From positions 1,240,001-1,304,000 of the forward strand of contig CP145413.1 of NCBI GenBank assembly GCA_036867785.1: DNA of 64,000 nucleotides, written 5' to 3'. Both the position numbers and the translations under genes were made by a program. This DNA comes from Plasmodiophora brassicae (taxonomy: Eukaryota > Endomyxa: Phytomyxea > Phytomyxea > Plasmodiophorida). The notes under the pieces are model-generated. The model saw nothing but the letters and a program-made list of their open reading frames with translations, ran no database searches and had not been told where the DNA came from. Of this stretch, positions 10,876 through 24,281 are shown piece after piece (within the stretch, counting starts at the first letter, position 1; each line of letters opens with the position of its first letter).

Positions 10876-11163
10876 TTGACAACGAACAGATATTGAGTCG
10901 CGATGTTGACGTCACCCAAGGCATCGTAATATCTCTGGAGTAGGTAGAGTTGTATACATCGTCGAGGAGAGGCGTTGATGTCGACCGAGAGAGCGAGCGA
11001 CGCGGGGACGGCGGATGAACGATGTGAATATATTGATTGATGCACGGCTGTAGTTGATGCGCATTCGTTGTTAATAGGAGACGATGCGATGGTGTACGCG
11101 ATAGAGTAATAATGGGCGTGGATCGACACGACGGAACGGTCGGGGTTTGGTAGAGGAAGTAGG

Positions 11164-12418
11164 TTACATAGTGGTGCCGAGAGTGAGCTTGCGCAGGGCG
11201 ATATGGAATTTCTTGCGTTGGCCCAGCTTGGTCATACCGAGGGAGACCAGGTCCTGGTCCGTGATATCTTTGATGACATCCAGGCTGTCGACCTCAGCGT
11301 CTTCAAAGTTCTTCGACATGCTCTCAAGACCAGCTTCTTTCAGGAACTCTACAACCTTGGCGAACCCGTCGTTTTTCTTGGGCACGAACGACGTCGACTG
11401 GGCGCTCAGCTGCGACGCGGTAAAGGTCGTTGTCGACTGCGCAAACGCGGTTGTGACTGTGGCCACTGGCCGTGCCCGAGGCGGCCCAGGATGCACGACA
11501 CCAATACGAGCACAGCGGAGGCGCTCTTCAATCTTGTTGATCTCGTCTTCTTCGTCTTCATCGCTATCCCAACCAGAAGAAGAGGCAGGTGGGACTGAGT
11601 CGACGCGACTGCCGTTATCACGGATTGGGTTGGCCTTCTTGGCCGTTGCAATCCCCTCTGCGGCTTGGACGTTCCCAACCGATGATTCGAACGTCGTGCT
11701 CACTATGGGGCCGGGCCGCGTCGGCGGTGGCCTCGATGCGCGAACAACTGCCGGCGTTTGAACCATCGCAGACGTTGACTGATTGGTCTGCGGAAGTTGA
11801 GAATGGCCCCGTTCGGTGGACGATTCGCGCCAACCCTATCAGCAGCTTAGATAGCAGGAAACAAAGGTTGCAGAAGCGTACCTGAGCGGAAGAATTAAAT
11901 CCAGATGAGTTCTTGGCAGTTCCATCATTGTCGGTCGGCCAGCTAGATGCATTAGTGGTAACGGATGACTTCCAGGTCGAATCCGATGTTGCCTGCTTCG
12001 CCGGTGTCGCCTTCGTCGTCCCATTCCAGTCGTTCTTCTCGCCGTCCGGTCTGTGAGACCCCCACACGGCCTCTTTCGGTCCACTGCAACCGTTGTCGTC
12101 CAGAGATCCTCCTCCCCACGATGACTGCGCTTGAGTATGCTTCACGACGTTGTCCCCTTTGGTTGATTGTGGCGCTCCGGCTGATTCTCGCCAATTATTC
12201 GTCGTTGACGATGTCGTTCCACTGCCTCGATTGCCCGAGTCATACGCCGCGCGCGACGACATCGAACCGCCACGTGGGCCGTCCGACGCTCCGACAGGAT
12301 TCACCGTCTTCTTCGTCACCTCGAATCGGCGGTACGTCCCGGCCTCAGGCGCCGTCGCTCCGGGGTCCGGCGTCGCAGGACAGCAACCCGGAGCGCTCTG
12401 CACCGGGCGGCCACTCAT
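11164..12418 (-). CDS. SAM-domain protein with long disordered N-terminus
   Basis: The C-terminal 60 residues form a sterile alpha motif: FLKEAGLESMSKNFEDAEVD, then DVIKDITDQDLVSLGM and RKKFHIALRKL, ending at a stop codon at 11164. SAM domains mediate self-association or binding to partners or RNA. The rest is Ser/Thr/Asn/Gly-rich and likely disordered, with an acidic patch (SGWDSDEDEEDEINKIEERL) before the SAM domain. One intron (11788-11881, 94 nt, longer than its neighbours) separates the exons and restores the frame (SSAQ/TNQSTSAMVQTP). The start at 12418 (MSGRPVQSAPG) is preferred; an upstream in-frame ATG at 12475 is possible. Function is unknown beyond the SAM module. Confidence 0.75.
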
Positions 12419-12736
12419 CGCATACTTGTTGGCGTGGGTCTCGCCCCCAAGACGCGCGAGTCGCGACGGATGCATCGCCCGCAGCCACACACACGCAAGC
12501 ACGCTTCCCGACGGCAGATCGCGAAAAACACAATACGGCGCACACGGCACGCGCGGCTGGCGGCTGCGGCGCTGTCCTCAGGATCTCGGGGGACCTGTGG
12601 TGGACAAACTCCGATCGAACAAGCGGCGCGCGTCTCCCAAGTCGCCTGAAATAGCCTTTAGTAGCGAGCCTGCGCCGAGACAACGGCAGGCTGGTGCGCT
12701 GCGAAACCCAATGTACATAGGTACTTAATGGGTTTG
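12419..12736. other. Intergenic stretch, SAM gene upstream / katanin downstream
   Basis: About 318 bp between two genes on the minus strand. Open frames here on both strands are GC-rich shadows without recognisable motifs. It should hold the 3' end of the katanin transcript and the promoter of the SAM-domain gene; I see no clear TATA box or other element. Confidence 0.5.
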
Positions 12737-14478
<1,742 letters not shown>

Positions 14479-14785
14479 TGCACTCGCCTCGATATCCGCC
14501 GCTCTCGGGGCGGCCACACCCAGAGCCATCGCCTCGGCAAAATGCCACTATCGGCGTCCATGGTCGGGCGCTCACAGTGATGCAGTCACACCCACACGGC
14601 CCTCGCGACTCTGAAATCATGTCTGCCCCCGGTGCAACCAACAAAAATCATCTAGGGGCCAACGTCTTCTCGGTCGCTAGGCAATCTCCCACAGGCCGGT
14701 GTTACACACTGGACCCGGTGCAGCTCGTTCATTTCGATATTGGTGCGGTTGGGGTTGTTTGGGGATTGGGCGTCGCAGGGTTGGA
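14479..14785. promoter_or_regulatory. Divergent upstream region of katanin and ZIP4-like genes
   Basis: About 307 bp separate the two inferred start codons, which point away from each other. It contains in-frame ATGs upstream of both starts, so either first exon could lie further out. No TATA box or repeated motif stands out. Confidence 0.4.
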
Positions 14786-17700
14786 ATGAGGGTCCAGACG
14801 GCTGCTGATGGCAGCATAGAGGGCTCAATTGAGGCTGTGCGGAGAAACGTCGATGCATTGCAAACGGCGGAAATCGAGAACGGTCGCGCTGGTGAGCTCA
14901 TCGACGAGATTACACGCTGGGCGGATCGTAGGGTGGTGGCCTGCCTGCTTGCATACCGACATTGACAGATTTATGCGTCAGGTCTGCAGGCATACACTGC
15001 TCCTCTAGGGTTAGCAGTCTCAAACGTTGTCGAAGACATCGCCATCGATCTGTTCAATTTCACCGCTACGCGAGACAACCTGTCCCTGAAAATCAAGGCA
15101 CACGGTAACCGGCTTGTTTCATTAGATGCTGTTGTTGTGCCGCTGCTGAACATAACCGTCAGTACGATCGCTGTGCTGCATGATCGTATCGTCTCCCGCA
15201 ATATCATGTGAACAATCGCTTGTCGTCAAAATCGCGGTTCAATCTGGGCGAACGTGCATGGAGGCCGGCGACTTCGTCACTGCTGAACAGCATCTATCGC
15301 TTGCATGGAGCCATCTCGAGGCCATGTTTGGTGCATCAGAGTGCACCCTGTCACCTGCGGAATTGTCAGAAACACGTGTAACGGCTAGTAGTGCCTTGGC
15401 GTTGCGGTCAGATGCGGTACGAATGCGCAGGGGTATGCGTCCATGGAAACTGACAAAGATGAGCAGTTGTGGAAACTTGGAAAGCTGGAAATGTCACTTA
15501 GTCAGGCGCAACTGGCACTTGATTTTGTCGATTCATCGCGAGCGTACCAGCTCTACGCGACATTCTACAACCGAGGTATTTGCATGGTCATGTCACGATT
15601 CCAAAGGATTAACTGCTAAAGCAGGCGTCCAACTGTATCAGAAAGGTTTGATCAAAGAGGCAATTGGCTGGCTTGAAATGGTGAGTGCGCATAAACATGT
15701 GGGACCCTGGATCCTGATTTCCTCCAGAGCAATCATGCCCTTCATAAAGACCCGGATCAAAGCAAGATTCTTGATAAGCAGGGGCGCGTTCTTCGAGCGT
15801 TATCCGTGGCCTTAAACGACCTTGATGACCTTGACAAGGCCCTCGATACTGTTGAACGAAGTCTCGAACTTGTCAATGACGATGTCGATTCGCTTTTCTT
15901 ACGCACACAGATCCTAATTAAGTCGAAGGTAATCTGGATGCGGATTCGCTGTCCACATGCAGCTATCAATGAAATCCATGGTCTGCTCATATAGAAGTTC
16001 GACGCAGCCAGTGAGAGCTTGAGCCGAACGATCCAGCATTCCGGTTGTGGCCTGAAGATGTCGGTATCATTGCACCTCAACGTTTTCCTTTACTGAATAC
16101 GATATCCCAGGGGTACTGCGTTGTGTCGACTCTTGGCAGAGTCAGGGTGTCCAGCTTCCAGTGTCCGTGGATATGACGAGCTGCTGGAGAAGTTTCCTGG
16201 GGAGTGCCAGCTACGAATTGGGAAACTCCGATGCCTTATGAGAACAGCAGATTTTGACCAAGCCGCCATTGTTTCTGATCAGCGTACATAGCAGATGCGC
16301 TTTCCTAACGTCGTTCGCATATAACTCATTGGTGGACAGTGATCGCCGACCATATTTCAGGTCGCCACGAGCTGACCAAAGAAGACCATGATTCGCTTCG
16401 TCGCATTATCAATAACATCGCTGTCCAGTTCTTTGAGGTACGCATGAGAACTCGGCGCTCTAAACTAGACGGAATTCGACAAGTCTGTCGTACAGGATAA
16501 GAAGTATGTGGCATGCGCTGACTGGATTGGGAAAAGCGAGCGCTTGTCAACTGCAAGCGACCTTGATCAGACCAGCGCAACTCAGCTTTGCCTGTGCGCC
16601 ATGTCAATGGTCCACTTCGACGCCGGTAACATAGGTAGGAGGGCAACGAATTCGGTTCACGGTTTGGAAATCACTGATTGTAGGATTCTAGAGGAATCGT
16701 TACGGTTTGCACGAAAAGCGGCCGCCCTGCTGGATTCAGCGGTTCCCGACCTACTAGTTGCCAGGTGCTGTATCGCTCTCCATAACGAAGATGAAGGTTT
16801 TGTCAGCGGTTAAACGGACTGTTGAATAATAACTCTGCTCGTTATAGCAAAGCAAAGAATTGAAAATGCTCTCCGTTCAAGCCCTATTGACCAGTCGCTT
16901 GTTGCTGTTATCATGGCGGAATCTGTCAACGTCAGTTTGAAATTGTCACTGTACAGCCCAACATGTTTACCCGGTAATGACTAGGCGGACATGCTTCCGA
17001 TTGCGATACAGTGTTGTGAGGACATGTTGAAATCCGGTACTACAGCCGAATTCAAACATGTTATGTGCGCGCGTATTCCTTCTGGTATGTGTCTGACGTG
17101 GATTTAAAGGTTCAACTGCTACAATGCGCGCTTCAGCTGCACTTCAACATGATACGTAAATCATCAGATTCGTAAGATGCACAAGTTGCATGACGAAAAC
17201 CGTACCAATCTGCCCGTAGTCCAGACCAGGCATCCTTTGAGCGGGCATCATTTCATCTGCGGAACTGTCTGACTCACGTTCGCGGCGATGGAGAACCAGA
17301 TTGCGAGGCACGGCTGGTGCCATGGTTCGCAAAGATCGCCTGGAACATTGGGTAAGTGGTACTTTTATTCGATGTATTGCTTGGGTCAATCACCATTACC
17401 AGAGTAATTGCAGCCCAGCATGACAAGTTCAGAGAGTGCTGCGAATTGTTTTCGACTGCATCTGACCTGTTCAAGGTGGCGCGTGGGTGGCGTCTCTCCT
17501 TATCGCCCTTGTATTGAAAGGCATGCGGCATGTCGTAGATGCTTCCCGATTGTACGGACGGTGAAACACTTAATCGTATACGGCTGTCACTTTGCATGGC
17601 CGCTAGTGCTGCTGTACACAGTGCCTGGAGTTTGAAGGACGATCAGAACACGTCAGGGAGCGCTATTGTCACATGCCAAACGGCAACACGGCTTCTGCGA

Positions 17701-18483
17701 GAGTTCTCGTCGACGTTAGTGATGAGTGGACCGGACAGTTTACTGACCAACCTGTGTCCAATGGTCCATGTTCTCGAATTTCAAGTCAAGCTTCTTATGC
17801 GGGATCCCAACCTAGTTGTTCATGTCAAAGTCGGTCAATACGCCTCGAAGTGGTAACGCCCGCGTACTGACATTACGTTTCAGTCATCCCGCAAAGTCAA
17901 TGGGTGGAAACCCTCAATGTTTGATGACCTTGCGTCACTTGCCCTTTTGCCACCATTCAACCGACGAGATGGTATGTATAGCAGTTTTCTTGGATGTTAG
18001 CTTCTTAATGGCACGTCGCAGCGGCCCTAGCTGCTGTCAGAGAGCGCCTCACTGAAGAGTTGCAGATGGTCGATCGAGCTGTGGGGCACACAATAGATAT
18101 CGTAGTCGTTGCGAAACTTATTCGACAGTTGATTGCGATGACTGAAAACATGGAGTCTCAAATGTCTCTCTTCGATGAAGCCATCAAGCTCAAGATGAAC
18201 CAGCATACGTCGTCGTATCCAAAGCTGGAGGCCCATTGGATAATAGCTCGTGCCTGGAATAATGGCGTTCTTTCGTTCAGGTTAGACCTGGCGAGAGTGG
18301 ATACCGGAACACCTAACAACCTCTCTGTGTAGAGGCGGCCGCCTACTCGACGCTGAGCGTTGGATGTCTCGGTCCATTCAAATGCTGGACATCTTCATTG
18401 ATCCTGACGAGGCTGGAGCGAAAAAACAAGAAATGTTGAGGTCGCACGCGTATGTCATGAGCCGAATTCAAAGCGCTAAATAA
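14786..18483 (+). CDS. ZIP4/SPO22/TEX11-like meiotic TPR protein
   Basis: Likely member of the SPO22/ZIP4 family, a TPR scaffold needed for meiotic crossover formation. Coding blocks run through many short exons: VRRNVDALQTAEIENGRAGE, LGLAVSNVVEDIAIDLFNFT, then IAVQSGRTCMEAGDFVTAEQ HLSLAWSHLEAMFG, LEMSLSQAQLALDFVDSSRA, QGRVLRALSVALNDLDDLDK, VDSLFLRTQILIK, and later LIRQLIAMTENMESQMSLFD. The best family signal is near the end: YPKLEAHWIIARAWNNGVLS, then LLDAERWMSRSIQMLDIF, matching the W-x-x-A-W-N-x-G and AE-x-W-M pattern of TEX11/Spo22, with stop TAA 18481-18483. Introns of about 50-60 nt interrupt every 100-250 nt, for example the one beginning GTAACC near 15112. I could not place every exon, so internal structure is incomplete. 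The gene is lower in GC than its neighbours. Convergent with LeuRS, 94 bp apart. Confidence 0.62.
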
Positions 18484-18577
18484 TGTACGATTTGCCGAGT
18501 CCTTCCATACCAGATATCGAAGTATTCTCGCCCGTTCCAGGTTGGCATCGCGACAGTACTGTATTGATGAAGACGGA

Positions 18578-21500
18578 TCACTCCCAAGTGAAGCGGATGG
18601 TCGGATTGCCGGGCGCGGCTCTGCCGGTATCATCGAAGGTCACGGCGACTGGGTTAGTCAGGTGAATACCGTGGATCATCATGGAAATATTCTGCTCCAG
18701 GAGCTGACGCTCGTCGAAAGGCATTTCGGTCGCAAGAGCTTGACGCCCTGCAAAGTCGTTAGCACGAACCAATGCAATACCATAACTGGTTGACCCACCT
18801 TTGGATTTCACTTCATCAACAACACCGATAGCGAACTTTGTTGCACGCTTGAGGTTTGCCTTCAGTTCAGGATCGCGAGTAAACACGTCCTTGATATCCC
18901 TGGAAACGCGGCCCAAGTCAACCGGTTTGGACGGATCCTAGGCTACTTCAGCACACACGAGAAATGGTGTCAATCACCTGACGCCCTACCTCCTGATATA
19001 TCGCCTCGATCCGTTTCAGGACAGTTTTCTGCCACGCAGGATACTCACGAGCAACCTGCGGCACGATGCTGTTACCAACCCTTGTTGCAATCGACATTGG
19101 TGGTATGCTCACGTAGAATGTCAACGTAGACGGGTGAGTCGTAGGCGCGGGACCCTTCTTGGGTTGCATGGCTTCGCCAAATTTGACATTGACAGCACGG
19201 GTGACCTCCTGCAGGTACTTGGCAATTGCGGAAACCTCCAAGTCCACCTCGTCTGCCGTTGGCCACGGTGCATCGATGATCTTGTATGGCGAACACATCG
19301 TCAGCATCACCCACTCTACAAATCTCATGGCATACCATTCCAGAGTGCCCAGCGATGCGCCAGATCTCTTCAGCCGTGTGCGGGCAAATAGGCGCAATCA
19401 GCAACGCAAAGACGTCAACGTACCGACGAAGCAAGTCGCTGTTCATCTTCGACGCATCTTCACCGAAGCTGGCGCGGTACAGGTCACGAGCGTTCAGTAG
19501 ATCGAAGAAACCGTGCTAAATAGAATGCGACGTTAGATTCGACCGATGTGGCCTCCAGTTGAACCACCTTAAGCGCAACGCGGAAATGCATCCGAGCAAA
19601 AGCCTTGTCGGCCGCATGTATGCACTCGTTGATGCTGTAACAACCCCATGAGCAGAAGCGATCGCGAAACTCATTCACCTTTACCGGTTATTGAAAATCT
19701 TGTCAACCAGCGAGAACTCCCTTCGAGTCGCCGGCTCAGCGTTGATGCGATCAAACGTCTCCTGGATCCAGTCAAGCTCCTTTGTGAGCTTCAGAATCGC
19801 GCTGTCACCAGTGTGCACAAGCGAGACGTTGGCGTCATCCAGCGTGTCACCAGCATCAGCAAGAGCGAGTCTACACGATGTATCAGAAGAGTATACCAGA
19901 CGCATCCGAACGAAAAGCCATTACCGAGTTGGATCTGTACCGTACTGCTTGCAGGCGTCGACCATGGTGATGAAGTTGCCAGTCGACTTGGACATCTTTT
20001 CATCGTTCAGCATGGCGTGCCCGTTCGTGTAAAACGAACGCGGCCAGAGCGCAGGCTCAGACTTCCACATCGCCGCATGGTTGTACAATGACATCGTCAG
20101 GTGGTTGCCGATGAGGTCCTTGCCAGAGCATCGCAGGTCGACCGGGTAGAAGTAACGGAACTCCCTGCGCATACGATGCAGGACATCGACAGAGATATCG
20201 CATTCCGGAGGGATCCCAGCGTCTTCGTTCTCGGATTTGAAGATGTAATCGAAGACGGCATCGGTCAGCTGTTCGGGACGAACGACCGTGGCAGGCGTCT
20301 GGCTCCCGTTGAGGACTCCATGCTGAAGGATGTGCGCAATCGTATAGTACGCCATATAGATCGTCGAATCACTCAGCGACTCGATCACGAATTTGGGATC
20401 GAACGGCAGCGGTGTACCCAAGCCGAACGAACGAGAGCATGCCCACTCCTTGAGCCAGTTCACAACGTGGATGAACTGCTCCTTCGCGATATCATTGTAC
20501 GTTTCCAAACGCTCTCGGACATGCTTCTCAACGTCCTTGCGCCAGTTCTCCTCGCCGTACTCTTCGAACCACTGGTCCGTCTTGGCAACAACGCACTCGT
20601 TCCCAGAACGGGCAATGACTTCACGTTCAGGTTCACTAGAACATACGTAATTCAGCGAAGAGCAGGATGTGTGCGCGTATATGCGGATCGCACGAGTATG
20701 AGAACGCCTGGCCCTTGCTGATCATGTCGGCTTTCACGATCGGCTTGGCAATTTCAACGGGCTGTCCAGCACACATGCCAACGAGCATTGTACCCTCGTA
20801 GAATCCTGATCGAATGCAGTGAGGTTAACCGGAACGAAGAGACCGTACAGCGCCTCATACCTTGCTTGTAGACCTCGAGTTTCGCCTCAGCAAGCTTCTT
20901 GCTGTCGTACTGGTTCGCAATCTTCATCTTTTCGCACATGAACTTTGCAGCCCGGTCGCCAAGGGATGGCGTTCGAATGATGGCCGGGGCTTCAAGCGAA
21001 ACCATCTGTGATACGATTAAATATGGAGTTGAGATCGTAGCATAACAACGATGGCAAGCAGACCTCCAGCGTTACGTGATACTTCACGCGGAACGCTTCG
21101 TCCTTGCGAAGATCCTCGAGGGCAGTGTAGTCGTCGGGACTGTCCGAAGGAACCGAAGTAACGATGCCGGTGCCTGGATCGAATCGATTAGCACAGTCCC
21201 AACGACGACTAGGGGCTGGTCGGCACTGCACCCTTGTTCATTTTGATCGTGAGAAGGGGCAGCATGTAAATAACGTCGTGGATGGCGTTAGGAGCCTTGA
21301 CAGCCGCTCCAAGCAGGTCCCAGCCCTTGAGAACGCACAGCGTCTCCACTTTGCCGAACGGCGTCGGCAACAGTTCCTGGTAACTCATGTTCGCGGCCGC
21401 ACGAGCACTGCAGACCCAGATCTCGCTGTTCGGCCCACGAATGCAACTATAGTCACCATGTGGCAGCACCCAGGCATTTGTCTAAACAAAGCAACGTTTA

Positions 21501-22736
21501 GGAAGGCCAGAACGTCCACTACACGTATCCCGGTGCTGACCTGGCCGTACATGGTCTCTGGACGGAGAGTCGCACAGAGAAGGAATACACCGGAATGCGA
21601 CGGCTCGTCGACAAACGACTGAAGCGCAGGTGGCGGCTTCGACACCAAACGCAATTTGATCGCAGTGTACTCTTGCGGGACAACTCCCTCGCCAGAGGCA
21701 CGATCATGGTCGGCGCACGGCTGGTTTTCGTTCGGCGAGAAGATCGACAGGCGCTTGCCGAACATGATCTTGCCGAGCCGTTTCAGCGTGTTGAATTGCC
21801 AGCGAATAAACGCGTCAAAGTACGGGTTCACATCTACGGTGATCATGAGGACGCCGACACCAGGCTATTGTCACAACCGCGTCTTACTCGTTGTGATAAA
21901 CGAACGTCGGAAGTCGGCCTTGATGCCGAAACGTTTCAGGTGCTCGATGGCAATCGGCGGGAAGTGAGCGAGCCAGGTTTTCGGGTCGGCGAATGATGCG
22001 ATCATTTCCGGCGGGACGCCAATCTCCTCCATGATTTGCCACTGCAACGGACATATTACTGAACCGCTGAGGACGTAACGCAGACGACACCGACCTGATA
22101 CCGGTTCTTGGAGGACTTCTTCGACAGCTTGCCCTTCTTCTTCGGGGCGCTCGCTGCGACTTCAGGGGCGGCGATAGCGTCTTCGGAAGCATCATCGCCA
22201 TCATCGGTTGGGAACTCAGGCGGGTTCCCGAAGGCTTCGATTTCGCGGCGAAGCTTCTCTGCGCAGGCGGCGATCGGCATGCCTGTGCAGTGGAAACCGA
22301 ACGGAAACAGGACACGACGACCCTTCATGCGCTGTACGGGTGTCAACGGCAACGTTCCGAAACGTGGACGCGATGAAAGAACCTGGTAGCCGGCTGCGAA
22401 TTCGGCTTTGGACAACGAGAACGCATGACCCAGGTGAAGAATGCCGTTCATGTCTGTAACAAGGGTGTGTTTCAGTGGTAAGCCATACCAGGGGGGAATA
22501 GTGACATATTACGTACATGGGAACGGGAACGTCACCATGAATTTCTCCTGAAGAGGATCACCAGGCTCTGGGGCGTCCACCTCGAACGACTTGTTCTGCT
22601 CCCATTTCTCCTGCGCGATCTTTTCTAACGCGATCAAGCGGTCGCGCCGATCGAAGCTCTGAACGGGCATGTCAGAATACGTCGGCCTGGGCACCTGTTC
22701 CCATTCCCCCCGCAGCACCTGCTTCTCTTCCGTCAT
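18578..22736 (-). CDS. LARS1: Leucyl-tRNA synthetase, cytosolic type
   Basis: Charges tRNA-Leu with leucine in the cytosol. From ATG 22736: [15 protein letters not shown], then after an intron the HIGH box [38 protein letters not shown], the eukaryote/archaeal-type insertion ([20 protein letters not shown]), editing-domain exons around 20750-21850, a catalytic-core block [20 protein letters not shown], and the KMSKS box [15 protein letters not shown] near 19940. The anticodon-binding region ([17 protein letters not shown] onwards) and C-terminal domain follow, ending NPTIRFTWE at 18578. The core order and the C-terminal [15 protein letters not shown] block match the archaeal/eukaryotic cytosolic enzyme, not the bacterial/organellar form. 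Several introns of about 50-60 nt interrupt it; I did not place all of them. Confidence 0.93.
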
Positions 22737-23589
22737 CGCCGCGTTTGCACCACGACCGTGTCAGTCTGCAGCCGGCGTTAACTCCGGACCGGACTCCGTG
22801 GGGCGCCGCGTCCCCTGTCCACTGGTGCTATTTTTGCGCTGTCCCAAGTCGGGGTGTCGTGAGCAGGTGTGGTCGTGGCCGGCATTATCGCGATTCCAAC
22901 GCTCTATGTACTTGGCCGGGAGCGCAGGGCTAACAGCCACATTCTGTCGTTGACCCCGAATTGGGAGCCGGTTTTCGTTGAGAACCTGCGCAACGCTCGG
23001 CGGGTCGCTCTCGATGACGGGAGCAGTTGATCTATCTCGCGGAGCGCGGCACGCCTCCAAGCCCGGCGTTCGAGCAATTGGGGCAGTTGCTGCAAGCGCA
23101 TGTGCCTCATTTGGCACATACGATGATCTCGTTGCTGCACCAGGTCGTTTTAAGGCGACTAGGCAACGCGCCACGTCGCTATATTCAGCAAGCGATCTGT
23201 CAGCAGCCTGTCTGCGGCGGGCACCTGCCATCGAGAGCGATCCGCCGAGCGTTGCGCAGGTTCTCAATGAAGATCGGCTCCCACTTCGGTGTCAACGACA
23301 GTATGTGGCTGTTAGCCGCGCCCGGGCAAGTAGAGCTTTGGAATCGCGATAATACAATTCCGCGTTCTTGAGTGTCTTGTGGCGCGCCGCTCTGTAGACC
23401 AGGTCGACGTGCAACTGGCTTGTGCCAGGCTTGTACTTCCCGTGCTGTTCGGCGCAGAACGCGAAACGACGACTGGCGCGGACGTTCCTGGGAATGTGCA
23501 ACGAAACAATGCGCCGTTTTACTGCGGCGTTACTCGTACGTCGGAATGTGGCACGGGGGTAGCATCGACAGGTTCATCGTCATTTTTGG
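22737..23589. other. LeuRS-ALG14 intergenic region with fragmentary coding signal
   Basis: An 853-bp gap between two divergently transcribed genes, large for this window. Several frames are open on both strands. On the plus strand 22866-23025 reads VVVAGIIAIPTLYVLGRERR followed by ANSHILSLTPNWEPVF, and 23027-23200 reads YLAERGTPPSPAFEQLGQLL. Neither belongs to a family I know nor connects to a clear start. Most of the gap is occupied by the inverted repeat listed separately. It may hold a small lineage-specific gene or degraded copies of one. Confidence 0.35.
22884..23353. repeat. Imperfect inverted repeat, arms about 125-134 bp
   Basis: The segment 22884-23017 matches the reverse complement of 23229-23353. 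The core, beginning GCTAACAGCCACAT and ending GCTCTCGATG, has about eight substitutions in 85 bp. The outer part differs by three small gaps totalling 8 nt. A 211-bp spacer separates the arms. In the reading frame ANSHILSLTP...ENLRNARR the substitutions are mostly synonymous or Val/Ile changes, suggesting the arms come from a coding sequence duplicated in inverted orientation. A transcript across both arms could fold into a long hairpin. Confidence 0.8.
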
Positions 23590-24183
23590 ATGCTGCTGGT
23601 TGTGCTCCTCGCCGCTGTCGTTTGGGTTGTCGTGGCGGTGTCGTGGAGCCGCAGGCCGCGCCACCGGGACGATGCGGGGACGATCGTGACGCTGGCCGTG
23701 CTGGGGTCCGGTGGGCACACGTCCGAGTTGCTGACGGTGATGAAGGGTATGGACCGGGGCCGGTACCGCCCTCTGCATTACGTCGTCGCGGATACGGACC
23801 GGACCAGCCAGGGCCGTGTCCTCGATCAGGACGCGGTCGTGCATCTCCTGCCTCGCAGTCGCCATGTTGGGCAGTCGTTCCTGAGCGCCGTTCCCACGAC
23901 ACTGGTCGCTATACTCGCGGCGATCCGCCTCGTGCTCTCGGTTCGACCGGAACTGGTACTTTGCAATGGGCCCGGGACATGCGTTCCAATCTGCATTGCA
24001 GCGGTCGCCTCGCGCCTGCTTGGTCGTTCCTGTCATATCGTGTTCATCGAGAGCTTCTGTCGCGTCCGGACCCTGTCCCTATCCGGGCGTATCATGTATC
24101 ACGTCGCAGCGTCGTTCTACGTCCAATGGCCGACACTGCAGGCACGATATCCTCGTGCGAAATACATCGGCTTGCTGTGCTGA
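23590..24183 (+). CDS. ALG14: ALG14, UDP-GlcNAc transferase membrane subunit
   Basis: Membrane anchor that recruits ALG13 to the cytosolic face of the ER, forming the enzyme that adds the second GlcNAc to dolichol-PP-GlcNAc. Single exon, 197 residues, the usual length. It begins with a hydrophobic helix (MLLVVLLAAVVWVVVAVSW). Family motifs follow: TLAVLGSGGHTSELL, PLHYVVADTDRTS, LVLCNGPGTCVPI, and the C-terminal SFCRVRTLSLSGRIMYHVAA SFYVQWP with ARYPRAKYIGLLC at the end. ATG 23590 is the first one giving the membrane helix. The frame of the next gene is also open through this region, a by-product of high GC. The gene lies 98 bp upstream of the cyclase gene on the same strand. Confidence 0.95.
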   Translation: MLLVVLLAAVVWVVVAVSWSRRPRHRDDAGTIVTLAVLGSGGHTSELLTVMKGMDRGRYRPLHYVVADTDRTSQGRVLDQDAVVHLLPRSRHVGQSFLSAVPTTLVAILAAIRLVLSVRPELVLCNGPGTCVPICIAAVASRLLGRSCHIVFIESFCRVRTLSLSGRIMYHVAASFYVQWPTLQARYPRAKYIGLLC

Positions 24184-24281
24184 TCGCCGTCCGTCGGCTG
24201 CCAAGATATCTGGCGCCGATCGCCCCGACCCGTACGCTCGTCGATCGATCTCTTGGAGAATCCCCAGGAGTCGTATGCAGT

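Noticed and set aside
10593-11129. 178-codon minus-strand frame
   Set aside because: Overlaps the spliced exons of the 9966-10875 gene in another frame and has low-complexity, unrelated composition; its start lies in AT-rich non-coding sequence.
23379-24281. N-terminal extension of the cyclase frame by 301 codons upstream of 24282
   Set aside because: The frame is open but lies across the ALG14 gene in another frame, has no conserved motif, is Arg-rich like a GC-rich shadow, and ATG 24282 falls right after the ALG14 stop with an ordinary N-terminus.
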